DNA of 64,000 nt from UBA4416 sp964541155 (GTDB lineage: Bacteria; Bacteroidota; Bacteroidia; B-17B0; Aurantibacillaceae). Each line of letters begins with the position of its first letter. Positions within the stretch are counted from its first letter, which is position 1. The position numbers were made by a program, and so were the translations under genes. Of the stretch, positions 8,281 to 17,437 are shown in pieces. The stretch lies in the NCBI GenBank assembly GCA_964541155.1, contig CAZIPC010000003.1, forward strand, positions 186,001 through 250,000. The letters are read 5' to 3'. The notes beneath the pieces are model-generated. The model was not told the DNA's origin. It ran no database searches and saw only the letters and a program-made list of their open reading frames with translations.

Positions 8281-11200
8281 ATGTTCTTAATATTTGATAC
8301 AGAAACAACAGGCTTACCACGCAGTTATAACGCGCCATTAACCGATTTTGATAATTGGCCTCGTATGGTTCAGGTTGCTTGGCAGTTACATGATGCTAAG
8401 GGTAATTTAATAAATAGTAATTCTATTATTATTAAACCCCAAGGTTATACAATTCCTTTTAATGCTGTTCAAATACATGGTATTACTAATGAGCGCGCTA
8501 ATGAAGAAGGACAAGATTTAAAAACAGTTTTACAACAATTTGTTGATGTGGTTCATCAAGCTAAATATTTATGTGGTCATAATATTGAGTTTGATAATAA
8601 TATTATTGGAGCTGAATTATTGCGTTGCGGCTTAGAAAACAGTTTAGCGGCTAAACCATTTATTGACACAAAAAATGATGAAACTACTGAATATTGCGCT
8701 ATTCCCGGAGGGCGTGGTGGTAAATTTAAATGGCCTACATTAACTGAATTATATACAAAATTATTTAATGCTTCTTTCGAAGAAGCCCATAATGCTGCAT
8801 TTGATGTTTTAGCAACAGGGAAAGTTTTTTTCGAAATCATTAAACGTGGTATTACAAAAGTTGCAGAAGTATTACCAACAGATTTACAAAGCATAAATTA
8901 TCAAGCCCCAGATTTAACAGCCTTGTATCAACATGAGCAAGATTGGAAAGAACGTAAACATAAAAAATCAGAATCTACAGTATCTTCAGTTGAAGTTGAA
9001 AAAGATAACATGCCGACTGATAAAGCCAAGTTAAAATTTTCACACCTTCATAATCATACACAGTTTTCTGTTCTTCAATCAACAAGTGATGTAAAGGAAT
9101 TGGTTAAAAAAGCTGTATTTTATGATATGCCAGCTGTTGCAATGACAGACCATGGTAACATGTATGGTGCATTTTTATTTTGGCAAGCTATTGATAAACA
9201 TAATAAAAGTGTAAACGAACATAATGCCCAAATAACTAAAGGAGAGAAAGAAGGAGATCTACAAAATGAATTAAAATGTATTATTGGTTGCGAATTATTT
9301 ATTTGCAAAGATCATAAAGATAAATCCAAACAAGATAATGGCTATACACAAGTTTTTATTGCAAAAAATAAAATAGGATATCAAAATTTATCAAAATTAA
9401 GTTCGGTTGGTTTAATTGATGGTATGTATTACGTGCCTCGTATTGATAAAAATTTATTACTACAATACAAAGATGGATTAATAGCTACAACAGGGTCTTT
9501 ATCCTCTGAAATTCCATCATTAATTTTAAATGTAGGCGAAGAACAGGCAGAAGAAGTATTTGTTTGGTATAAAGATTTATTTGGTGATGATTTTTATGTA
9601 GAATTAAATCGTCATGATTTGCAAGAAGAACATCATGTTAATGATGTATTATTGAAATTTGCTAAAAAATATAATGTTAAATATTTTGCTGCCAATAGTA
9701 ATTATTATCTAGATAAAAATGGATTTGATGCACATGATATTTTATTATGCGTAAAAGATGGCGAGAAAAAAGTAACTCCTGTTGGACGTGGCAGAGGATT
9801 TAGATACGGTTTACAGAACAAAGAATTTTATTTCAAATCTCCTAAAGAGATGATTGAATTGTTTTCCGATATGCCCGAAGCTATTGAAATGACTAATGAA
9901 ATTGTAGCTAAGGTTGAACAATTTAAATTGGGTAGAGATATCTTACTACCTAAATTTGAAATTGCACAAGGATTTATTGATGAAAATGCCAATGAGATAA
10001 ATGCATCTCATCAACGCATTATTGCTTTAAAAGAAAAAGGGTGGATTGAAAAAAAATTATCTGCTGAAGCGATTGAAATTCAAAAAGCAGAAATGCGAGT
10101 TATTGCAGAGCAGTTCATTTATATGTCGCATTTAACATGGCAAGGGGCTTATAAGCGTTATCCTGATATGACTCCTGAAACAAAAGAGCGTATTGAATTT
10201 GAATTAGCAACCATTGAAAGAATGGGATATCCAGGCTATTTTTTAATAGTAGCTGATTTTATTTCTAAAGCACGTGAAATGGGTGTGGCAGTTGGTCCAG
10301 GCCGTGGTTCTGCTGCTGGTTCTGCTATTGCATATTGTTTATGGATTACAAATGTTGACCCCATTAAATTTGATTTACTATTTGAGCGTTTCTTAAATCC
10401 TGATCGTATTAGCATGCCCGATATTGATATTGATTTTGATGATGAAGGACGAGATAAAGTGATAGATTACGTAATTAATAAATATGGATTTAATCAGGTT
10501 GCTCAAATTATAACATATGGTACAATGGGCGGTAAATCTGCTATCAGAGACACAGCAAGAGTTTTAGATTTACCTTTACCAGACGCTGATAGATTAGCAA
10601 AAGCTTTTCCTGATAGTTTAGATGCAAAGTTAAAAGCTTTATTAAAGCCAGGTGGCATTGATGAAAAATACTTAAGTAAAATTAAAGATAAACGAGAGGT
10701 TGTTGAGCAATCTCATAATTTTAGAAAATTAGCCGAAGAAAAAACTCCCGAGGCAGATGTATTGAAGCAAGCCTATGAATTAGAGGGGTGTTTGCGAAAC
10801 ACTGGTATTCATGCTTGTGGTGTTATTATTACACCCGATGATATGGTGAAATTTGTACCTGTTACAAAAGCAAAAGATAGTGATATGCTTGTTACCCAGT
10901 TTGATAACTCTGTTGCTGAGAGTGCGGGGCTTTTAAAAATGGATTTCTTGGGGCTAAGAACATTAACCATTATTAAGGATGCTTTAAGATATATCAAGCA
11001 AAATCATGGTATTGATATTGATATTGATGCCATACCACTAGATGATAAAAAAACATACGAATTATTTCAAAGAGGCGAAACAAACGGTGTGTTTCAGTAT
11101 GAGAGTGCTGGTATGCAAAAATCTTTAAAAGATTTAAAACCCGATACATTTAATGATTTAATTGCAATGAATGCATTGTATCGTCCGGGTCCGTTGGCAT

Positions 11201-12753
11201 ACATTCCAAACTATATCAATCGTAAACATGGCAGAGAACCAGTGACATTTGATTTAGAAGGCATGGATGAATTTTTAGGTGAAACGTATGGTATTACTGT
11301 TTATCAAGAGCAGGTAATGCGTTTATCCCAAAAATTAGCAAACTTTACTAAGGGTGATGCTGATACATTGCGTAAAGCAATGGGAAAAAAAGATAGAGCA
11401 ACGCTTGATAAAATGAAAGGAAAGTTCATTGATAATTGTAAAACAAATAATCACGATCCTGCAGTTGCCGAAAAAGTTTGGAAAGATTGGGAAGCATTTG
11501 CTAGTTATGCTTTTAATAAATCTCACTCAACATGTTATGCATATGTTGCCTTTCAAACAGCATACATCAAAGCTCATTATCCATCTGAGTTTATGGCTTC
11601 TGTATTAAATCATGCAGGTAGTATTGATGCTATTTCTTTTTTAATGGAAGAATGTAAGCGAATGGGTGTTAAGGTACTTGGTCCTGATATTAATGAAGGT
11701 TTCGCTAAGTTTGCCGTAATTCCAGGTGGTACAGATATTCGTTTTGGAATGGGTGCTATTAAAGGAGTAGGAGAAAATACCGTTAATAATATTATTGAAG
11801 AAAGAAATACAAATGGTAAATTTATTTCGGTATTTGATTTAGCAAAACGATTAGATAGCAAGAGTGTAAATAAAAAATCTTTAGAAGGTCTTGCTTTAGC
11901 AGGAGGCTTTGATAGTTTTGAAGGAATACATCGTGCTATGTTTTTTACACCAGATGCTGATGGCTTAACACTTACCGATAAAATGATTAAGTACAGCAAT
12001 CAAATGAGCTTAGGCAATGATACATCCCAAGCTAGCTTATTTGGAGGCGATGATGAAATAGAAATTACAGAACCTCAATTGCCTCAAAAAATTGAACCTT
12101 GGGGCAAGTTAGAAGAATTAGCTCGCGAAAAAGAAGTAGTAGGTTTCTTTATCTCTGGTCATCCATTAGATCCTTATAAATTAATTATTGATCATAAGTG
12201 TAATGCAAATTGTGCTCAATTAAAAGCTGGATTAGAACCATTTAAAGGAAAAGATGTAACGTTTGGTGGCGTAATTACTGGGTTTGAAAACAGAACAAGT
12301 AAAACAGGTAATGCGTTTGGAAAACTAATTGTAGAAGATTATCACGGTTCTGTAGAGTTAATGTTATTTGGTAAAGATTTTGTAGAATACAGTAAATTTA
12401 TGGTTTCTCCATTATTTGTGTATGTAAAAGCTAAAGTCCAAGAACGTTATAATCAACCTGGAAGCTTAGAATTAAAAATTCAAAAAATAGAATTACTTGA
12501 AACAGTAAAAGAAAATATTTTTACTACAATGAAATTAAAATTAGATATTAATGCATTAAATGATGAATTAATCGCCAATATTGAATCTATTTTTAGTGCT
12601 TCTCAAGGAAAATGCAACGTAGAGTTTTTTGTAGAAGACCCAGCAGAAAACTTAACCGTAAAATTATATTCTAAATCACAAAAAATAGCGGTAAGTTCAG
12701 ATTTAATGAATGAAATTGATAAGATAGGTAGTTTAACTTACGAGTTAACGTAG
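8281..12753 (+). CDS. dnaE: DNA polymerase III alpha subunit with N-terminal DEDD exonuclease
   Basis: Replicative polymerase of 1490 residues. The first ~190 residues are a proofreading exonuclease of epsilon/DnaQ type: FDTETTG (Asp6, Glu8), the middle HNIEFD motif and HNAAFDVLATG (His, Asp). A PHP domain starts near residue 255 (HLHNHTQFSVLQ). The polymerase core follows, with GPGRGSAAGS and the catalytic PDIDIDFDDEGR near residue 713, then the beta-clamp/HhH region and an OB-fold near residue 1300 (FGGVITGFENRTSKTGN). DnaE is usually about 1150 residues without its own exonuclease, so the epsilon activity is fused here. This fusion is seen in other Bacteroidota. It starts at the ATG just before the DEDD domain and is monocistronic. 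Confidence 0.95.
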   Translation: MFLIFDTETTGLPRSYNAPLTDFDNWPRMVQVAWQLHDAKGNLINSNSIIIKPQGYTIPFNAVQIHGITNERANEEGQDLKTVLQQFVDVVHQAKYLCGHNIEFDNNIIGAELLRCGLENSLAAKPFIDTKNDETTEYCAIPGGRGGKFKWPTLTELYTKLFNASFEEAHNAAFDVLATGKVFFEIIKRGITKVAEVLPTDLQSINYQAPDLTALYQHEQDWKERKHKKSESTVSSVEVEKDNMPTDKAKLKFSHLHNHTQFSVLQSTSDVKELVKKAVFYDMPAVAMTDHGNMYGAFLFWQAIDKHNKSVNEHNAQITKGEKEGDLQNELKCIIGCELFICKDHKDKSKQDNGYTQVFIAKNKIGYQNLSKLSSVGLIDGMYYVPRIDKNLLLQYKDGLIATTGSLSSEIPSLILNVGEEQAEEVFVWYKDLFGDDFYVELNRHDLQEEHHVNDVLLKFAKKYNVKYFAANSNYYLDKNGFDAHDILLCVKDGEKKVTPVGRGRGFRYGLQNKEFYFKSPKEMIELFSDMPEAIEMTNEIVAKVEQFKLGRDILLPKFEIAQGFIDENANEINASHQRIIALKEKGWIEKKLSAEAIEIQKAEMRVIAEQFIYMSHLTWQGAYKRYPDMTPETKERIEFELATIERMGYPGYFLIVADFISKAREMGVAVGPGRGSAAGSAIAYCLWITNVDPIKFDLLFERFLNPDRISMPDIDIDFDDEGRDKVIDYVINKYGFNQVAQIITYGTMGGKSAIRDTARVLDLPLPDADRLAKAFPDSLDAKLKALLKPGGIDEKYLSKIKDKREVVEQSHNFRKLAEEKTPEADVLKQAYELEGCLRNTGIHACGVIITPDDMVKFVPVTKAKDSDMLVTQFDNSVAESAGLLKMDFLGLRTLTIIKDALRYIKQNHGIDIDIDAIPLDDKKTYELFQRGETNGVFQYESAGMQKSLKDLKPDTFNDLIAMNALYRPGPLAYIPNYINRKHGREPVTFDLEGMDEFLGETYGITVYQEQVMRLSQKLANFTKGDADTLRKAMGKKDRATLDKMKGKFIDNCKTNNHDPAVAEKVWKDWEAFASYAFNKSHSTCYAYVAFQTAYIKAHYPSEFMASVLNHAGSIDAISFLMEECKRMGVKVLGPDINEGFAKFAVIPGGTDIRFGMGAIKGVGENTVNNIIEERNTNGKFISVFDLAKRLDSKSVNKKSLEGLALAGGFDSFEGIHRAMFFTPDADGLTLTDKMIKYSNQMSLGNDTSQASLFGGDDEIEITEPQLPQKIEPWGKLEELAREKEVVGFFISGHPLDPYKLIIDHKCNANCAQLKAGLEPFKGKDVTFGGVITGFENRTSKTGNAFGKLIVEDYHGSVELMLFGKDFVEYSKFMVSPLFVYVKAKVQERYNQPGSLELKIQKIELLETVKENIFTTMKLKLDINALNDELIANIESIFSASQGKCNVEFFVEDPAENLTVKLYSKSQKIAVSSDLMNEIDKIGSLTYELT

Positions 12754-12761
12754 AGTGATTA

Positions 12762-12805
12762 CATAAGCGTAATTGAAACAATTCATGTAATCAATTACGC
12801 TTATG
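12762..12805. terminator. 15-bp perfect inverted repeat after dnaE
   Basis: CATAAGCGTAATTGA (12762-12776) and its exact reverse complement (12791-12805) are separated by 14 bases. They lie between the convergent dnaE and AhpD-like genes. No clear T-run follows, so it is a transcript-end hairpin or factor-dependent terminator rather than a textbook intrinsic one. Confidence 0.5.
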
Positions 12806-12819
12806 CAATTTAAATGATA

Positions 12820-13407
12820 TTAATCAAAAAATATACTTAGCCCTTTTATATTGGCAAACAACCTCACCGTATCATAAATACGTTGTTGCGAACTTCCTAA
12901 TTTTAGCAACGATTCTTCATGAGCATTAACACATAATTCGCAACCGTTTAATGAAGAAATTCCTAAACTCATTAATTCAAAAAATTCCTTACCCATAGTT
13001 GGGTTTCCCATCACCGTCATTTTTATGCCAGCTGGCGTTGTTTGGTAATATTCTTTTTTGGTAAAATGACGGAAACGATAAAACACATTATTAACGTTAA
13101 GTAATGATACGCATGCATAGGTTTCTAAAATCTCTTCCTGTGATGCGCCTAATGATGATACTTTTTCTAACAGAGCATGTTCTAACGTTTTTGTTTTTTC
13201 ATTAATTGCCACACTTAATGCTAATAATGCACTTTCTTTTTCTGATAAATTCTCATATTTTAAAGCATTACTAACATTTATTTTTAAATCTTTTAAGTAA
13301 CGCGCTTCTGTATTTCCCATCTTGGTTAATACTTCTGGTGCATTTTTGGTATAGCTTATGCTATTTAATAAGCCTTCTAGGGTTTCGTTAATTACTGTAT
13401 TTTCCAT
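12820..13407 (-). CDS. AhpD-like carboxymuconolactone decarboxylase family protein
   Basis: 195 residues, all helical. The thiol active site GCELCVNAHEESLLKLG carries Cys156, Cys159 and His163 in the AhpD arrangement. AhpD proteins are thiol reductases that recycle AhpC, usually through a lipoamide-linked electron donor. It starts 12 bases after ahpC in the same direction and no ahpF is nearby, so AhpC here is probably reduced by this protein. The unit is expected to be induced by OxyR through the ahpC promoter. Confidence 0.88.
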   Translation of the reverse strand: MENTVINETLEGLLNSISYTKNAPEVLTKMGNTEARYLKDLKINVSNALKYENLSEKESALLALSVAINEKTKTLEHALLEKVSSLGASQEEILETYACVSLLNVNNVFYRFRHFTKKEYYQTTPAGIKMTVMGNPTMGKEFFELMSLGISSLNGCELCVNAHEESLLKLGSSQQRIYDTVRLFANIKGLSIFFD

Positions 13408-13418
13408 TTTTAAAATGA

Positions 13419-13976
13419 TTAAGCGTGAATCGTTTCTTCTCCTTTTTTCCAGTTACATGGGCATAATTCATCAGTTTGTAAAGCATCTAAAACTCTAATA
13501 ACTTCATTTACATTTCGTCCAACGTTTAAATCGTATACGCTTACCCAACGAACCATGCCTTGTGGATCAACGATGTAGGTTGTTCTGTAAGCAATTTTTT
13601 CTTGTGTATCTAAAATCCCTAATTCTTCTGCTAACGATTTTGATGTATCTGCCAACATGGGGAATTTTAAATTTTTTAAATCTTCGTGGTTTTTTCTCCA
13701 TGCTAAATGCACAAACTCTGTATCGGTTGAGGCACCTACTAACACAGTATCTCTATCCGAAAAATCTTGAATATGCTTATTAAATTCTGCAATTTCAGTT
13801 GGACATACAAATGTAAAATCTTTAGGCCACCAAAATTGCACCATCCATTTACCTTTTGCCAAATGAATATCGTTATTAATTATTTCAAATTCTTTACCTT
13901 GTTCTGTTGATACTACAGCTTGTTTGCTGAATTCAGGGAATTTAGACCCTACTGAGATAACTCTTGTTGTTTCCAT
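13419..13976 (-). CDS. ahpC: peroxiredoxin AhpC
   Basis: A 185-residue two-Cys peroxiredoxin that reduces hydrogen peroxide and organic peroxides in the cytoplasm. The peroxidatic site FTFVCPTEIAEF has Cys58. Near the C-terminus is LCPCNW (Cys172 and Cys174), one of which is the resolving cysteine. The second one two residues away is a little unusual and resembles actinobacterial AhpC, which also works with AhpD. It is the first gene of an ahpC-ahpD-like unit, divergent from oxyR. Confidence 0.95.
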   Translation of the reverse strand: METTRVISVGSKFPEFSKQAVVSTEQGKEFEIINNDIHLAKGKWMVQFWWPKDFTFVCPTEIAEFNKHIQDFSDRDTVLVGASTDTEFVHLAWRKNHEDLKNLKFPMLADTSKSLAEELGILDTQEKIAYRTTYIVDPQGMVRWVSVYDLNVGRNVNEVIRVLDALQTDELCPCNWKKGEETIHA

Positions 13977-14014
13977 TTTTTTAGTGTTTTAAGTTGTTAA
14001 TTTATTTGATGATG

Positions 14015-14046
14015 CAAATTTGTAAGCTTTATAGTTATAAATCAAA
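14015..14046 (-). promoter_or_regulatory. predicted ahpC promoter
   Basis: On the minus strand TTTG (14043-14046), 20 bases, then CAAATTTG (14015-14022), which differs from TAnnTTTG at one base. This leaves a leader of roughly 35 bases before the ahpC ATG. The OxyR-like operator lies immediately upstream of the -33 element, where an activator would contact polymerase. Confidence 0.5.
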
Positions 14047-14081
14047 CTGATATTTTCTATATTTGTATAGATAAAATCTAT
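14046..14081 (+). promoter_or_regulatory. OxyR-type operator between ahpC and oxyR
   Basis: ATAGATAAAATCTAT (14067-14081) fits the OxyR consensus ATAGntnnnanCTAT at every defined position. A weaker copy, with the CTAT half intact (14046-14060), sits one helical repeat set upstream. An exact -7 box TATATTTG (14058-14065) for oxyR lies inside the pair, so the site would autorepress oxyR and, from the other side, activate ahpC. Confidence 0.65.
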
Positions 14082-14086
14082 AATAA

Positions 14087-15022
14087 ATGAATTTACAACA
14101 ACTAGAATACATTGTTGCTGTTGATAAGCTTAAAAACTTTGTAAAAGCGGCCGAGGCGTGTTTTGTAACACAAGCAACATTAAGTATGATGATAAAAAAG
14201 TTAGAAGACGAACTTGATATTAAAATTTTTGATAGAAGTAAACAACCTGTAAAAACAACCGATTTGGGACAAAAAATTATTTTACAAGCTCGTAAAATAT
14301 TACTAGAATCAAAACAACTAAACGAAATTGTTAAACACGAAAAAGGAATCATTAGCGGAGAATTACACGTTGGTATTATCCCCACTTTGGCGCCATACTT
14401 ATTGCCCTTGTTTTTAAAACAATTTACGTTGGCGTATCCTTTAGTAAAATTAATAATTAATGAGTTTACTACTGATGTTATCATTCATAAACTTAAAACT
14501 GGAGATTTAGATGCTGGTATTTTAGCAACACCTTTGCATGATGAGGCTATTTCTGAGCAAGTATTGTTTTATGAAAAGTATTTTTTATACGTTAACCAAA
14601 AAGAAAAAGGATTTGATAAACAATATGTTTTACCGAAAGACATAGATGTGAATAGGCTGTGGTTACTGGAGGAAGGACATTGCATGCGTTCACAGATTTT
14701 AAATTTTTGTTCTTTAAAAAAACAGTATGCTTCGCAAGAACAGTTTCATTATAATGCAGGTAGTATCGAAACTTTAAAAAACATGGTTGATACTGATTTT
14801 GGTATGACGATTATTCCTGAATTAGCGGCTCATCATTTAAATGCTTCGCAAAAAAAACGCCTTCGTCATTTTAAAATCCCCACGCCTGTTCGCGAAATTA
14901 GTTTAATTACCCATCGCGAATTTTTAAAAGCTAATTTAATAGCTTATTTAAAACAATCTATTTTATTGGCAGTTCCAGAGGATATGAAGAAAAAAAATAA
15001 AATTAATATCATTGATTTTTAA
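14087..15022 (+). CDS. oxyR: LysR-type peroxide sensor OxyR
   Basis: 311 residues. An N-terminal LysR helix-turn-helix (QQLEYIVAVDKLKNFVKAA, then TLSMMIKKLEDEL) is followed by the effector domain. The redox switch is present: GHCMRSQILNFC carries cysteines at 199 and 208, the same spacing and even the same numbering as the E. coli peroxide-sensing pair. Divergent placement from ahpC and a consensus operator in the intergenic region support the assignment. It ends with a short Lys/Asn tail. Confidence 0.93.
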   Translation: MNLQQLEYIVAVDKLKNFVKAAEACFVTQATLSMMIKKLEDELDIKIFDRSKQPVKTTDLGQKIILQARKILLESKQLNEIVKHEKGIISGELHVGIIPTLAPYLLPLFLKQFTLAYPLVKLIINEFTTDVIIHKLKTGDLDAGILATPLHDEAISEQVLFYEKYFLYVNQKEKGFDKQYVLPKDIDVNRLWLLEEGHCMRSQILNFCSLKKQYASQEQFHYNAGSIETLKNMVDTDFGMTIIPELAAHHLNASQKKRLRHFKIPTPVREISLITHREFLKANLIAYLKQSILLAVPEDMKKKNKINIIDF

Positions 15023-15088
15023 TATCTAGTTAAAATCAAAGTACTATTTTATACTATAAATCTTCTAAAAAAGCACTGTTTTTTTGCA

Positions 15089-15120
15089 TTTGCAAATCCT
15101 TTTTTAAAACCTTAAACTTG
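15089..15120 (+). promoter_or_regulatory. predicted promoter of the DPP III-like gene
   Basis: TTTG (15089-15092), 20 bases, then TAAACTTG (15113-15120), one mismatch from TAnnTTTG. This leaves a leader of about 16 bases before the ATG at 15141. Confidence 0.45.
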
Positions 15121-15140
15121 TGATAATAAACTAACTTAAA

Positions 15141-17231
15141 ATGACACATAAATTATTTATTTTACCGATTTCAGCAGCTTTAGTTTTAGGCTCATGTAAA
15201 TCCAATCAATCCGATTTCAATTCTCAGGAATCGATTTCTAAAAAAGATACCATTATGCAAGATTCATCTAAACCATTTGAATATGTTAGCGAACAATTTG
15301 CCGACTTAAGAATTTTACGTTACGAAGTTCCTGGGTTTGATGAATTATCTTTACAACAAAAAGAGTTGTTGTATTATTTATCTGAGGCCGCTTTATGTGG
15401 TAGAGATATTATGTGGGATCAAAACTATAAGTTTAATTTAACCATTCGTAAAACATTAGATGCTGTTGTAGAATCATATAAAGGTGATGTAAATAACGAA
15501 GATTATAAGAAATTTTTAGTGTACGCTAAGCGTGTTTGGTTTAGTCGTGGTATTCATCATCATTATGGTAGCGAAAAGTTTTTTCCAGAATGTACACAAG
15601 ACGTATTTGAACAGTTTGTTGCCAATGTTGATGCAGCTAAACTACCTTTAAATAAAGGCGAAACAAAAGAAGCATTTATTGCACGTTTAATGCCTATTAT
15701 TTTTGATCCAACTATTGCACCTAAAAAAGTAAGTTTAGATGCTAGTAAAGATTTAATTACCAATTCGGCTGTTAATTTTTATGAAGGCGTTAATCAAAAA
15801 GAAGCCATTGCCTTTTACGAAAAGCTAACCAACAAGGCTGATACAACACCTGTAATGATTGGCTTAAACAGTAAGTTAGTAAAAGAAAACGGTGTGTTGG
15901 TAGAAAAAGTATGGAAAGTAGGAGGGATGTATACCCAGGCTATTGAAAAAATTGTGTATTGGTTAGAAAAAGCCATTGCTGTTGCCGAAAACGAAACACA
16001 AAAAACAGCCTTACAAAAATTAGTACAATTTTATAAATCAGGTTCTTTAAAAGATTTTGATGAGTATAACATTGCTTGGGTAAAAGATACTGAAAGCGCT
16101 ATTGATGTTACCAACGGATTTATTGAAGTATATGAAGATCCATTAGGAAAAAAAGCAACGTTCGAATCGGTTGTATCCGTTCGCGATTTTGAAGCCTCTA
16201 AACGCATTGCTACCATTGGGGCTAATGCGCAATGGTTTGAAGACAACTCTACTTTATTACCACAACATAAAAAGAAAAACGTAAAAGGTATTTCGGCAAA
16301 AGTAATAAATGCAGTTATGGAAAGTGGCGATGCGGCTCCATCTACACCAATTGGTATTAATTTACCAAACAACGAGTGGATTAGAGAAACGCATGGTTCA
16401 AAATCGGTAAACTTAGGAAACATTGTAGAAGCTTATGAAAAAGCAGCGGGTGGAAGTGTTGTAAACGAATTTTACTACAACGATGCCATTAAGAAAAATG
16501 TGTTAAACTATGCCGGCTTAGCCGATAAATTACACACCGATATGCACGAGGTGATTGGCCACGCAAGTGGGCAAATTGAACCAGGTGTTGGGCAACCACA
16601 CGAAACCTTAAAAAATTATGCTTCGGCATTAGAAGAAGGCCGTGCCGATTTAGTAGCTCTGTATTATTTAATGGATAAAAAGTTAGTTGATTTAGGCGTG
16701 ATGCCATCATTAGAATATGGCAAAGCAGCTTACGATGAGTACATTACCAAAGGCTTAATGGTACAATTATCTCGTTTAAAATTAGGCGATAACATTGAGG
16801 AAGCACACATGCGCAACCGCCAAATGATTGCCGCTTGGGCTTTTGAAAAAGGCAAAAAAGATAATGTGATTGAAAAGAAAATTGAAAACGGAAAAACTTA
16901 TTTTGTTGTAAATGATTACATGAAACTACGTGTGTTGTTTGGCGATTTATTAAAAGAATTACAACGCATTAAATCTCAGGGCGATTATAAAGCAGGAAAA
17001 GCCTTAATAGAAAACTACGGCGTTAAAGTAGATAAAGCCTTGCACAAAGAAGTATTAGACCGTTACAGTAAATTAAACATGGCACCTTACCAAGGGTTTA
17101 TACAGCCTAAGTTAACGCCAATAACTAAAGATGGAAAAATAGTAGATGTAAAAATAGAGTACCCAACTAATTTTACACAGCAAATGTTAGAGTATAGCAA
17201 AAACTATAGCTACTTGCCAGTTATTAATTAA
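15141..17231 (+). CDS. M49-type dipeptidyl peptidase III family lipoprotein
   Basis: 696 residues. The N-terminus is a lipoprotein signal (ALVLGSCKS, lipidated Cys19), so the enzyme is anchored in an envelope membrane. The zinc site HEVIGH starts at residue 469, and the second motif EEGRAD starts at residue 498, which is the M49 pair HExxGH/EExxAD. Members release dipeptides from the N-terminus of short peptides. The extracytoplasmic form suggests a role in periplasmic peptide nutrition. It is monocistronic with a strong terminator. Confidence 0.88.
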   Translation: MTHKLFILPISAALVLGSCKSNQSDFNSQESISKKDTIMQDSSKPFEYVSEQFADLRILRYEVPGFDELSLQQKELLYYLSEAALCGRDIMWDQNYKFNLTIRKTLDAVVESYKGDVNNEDYKKFLVYAKRVWFSRGIHHHYGSEKFFPECTQDVFEQFVANVDAAKLPLNKGETKEAFIARLMPIIFDPTIAPKKVSLDASKDLITNSAVNFYEGVNQKEAIAFYEKLTNKADTTPVMIGLNSKLVKENGVLVEKVWKVGGMYTQAIEKIVYWLEKAIAVAENETQKTALQKLVQFYKSGSLKDFDEYNIAWVKDTESAIDVTNGFIEVYEDPLGKKATFESVVSVRDFEASKRIATIGANAQWFEDNSTLLPQHKKKNVKGISAKVINAVMESGDAAPSTPIGINLPNNEWIRETHGSKSVNLGNIVEAYEKAAGGSVVNEFYYNDAIKKNVLNYAGLADKLHTDMHEVIGHASGQIEPGVGQPHETLKNYASALEEGRADLVALYYLMDKKLVDLGVMPSLEYGKAAYDEYITKGLMVQLSRLKLGDNIEEAHMRNRQMIAAWAFEKGKKDNVIEKKIENGKTYFVVNDYMKLRVLFGDLLKELQRIKSQGDYKAGKALIENYGVKVDKALHKEVLDRYSKLNMAPYQGFIQPKLTPITKDGKIVDVKIEYPTNFTQQMLEYSKNYSYLPVIN

Positions 17232-17253
17232 TTTAAAATATAATTTTAAATAC

Positions 17254-17285
17254 AAAAAAAGGAGGATAATTTATCCTCCTTTTTT
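17254..17285. terminator. bidirectional intrinsic terminator
   Basis: GGAGGATAA and TTATCCTCC form a stem around a short loop, with an A-run before and a T-run after. It ends the DPP III transcript and also faces the minus-strand accessory block. Confidence 0.9.
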
Positions 17286-17327
17286 GTGTTTACAGTTCTA
17301 GAATATATAAATTATTAATGGATTGGT

Positions 17328-17420
17328 GCTTGCTGAAGTCGAGGTTTTTTGAGTATTAAATGTATGTCAAGACTGAACTTGAATAGAATAAAAAAGCTTC
17401 AAGTTTGCACGTCAGCAGGC
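17328..17420. repeat. degenerate nested inverted repeat downstream of the acetyltransferase
   Basis: Outer arms GCTTGCTGAAGTCG (17328-17341) and GCACGTCAGCAGGC (17407-17420) are complementary at about 10 of 14 positions. The inner arms AACTTGAA (17376-17383) and TTCAAGTT (17398-17405) are perfect. It lies at the 3' end of the GNAT gene, the same relative place as the larger palindrome next to the RHS islet. It may be a second, decayed cassette boundary, or simply a terminator structure. Confidence 0.4.
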
Positions 17421-17437
17421 CTGGCTCAAAACCTGTG

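Noticed and set aside
14035..14484. Minus-strand open frame opposite oxyR
   Set aside because: It is antisense to a well-supported gene, cysteine/serine-rich and low in coding character.
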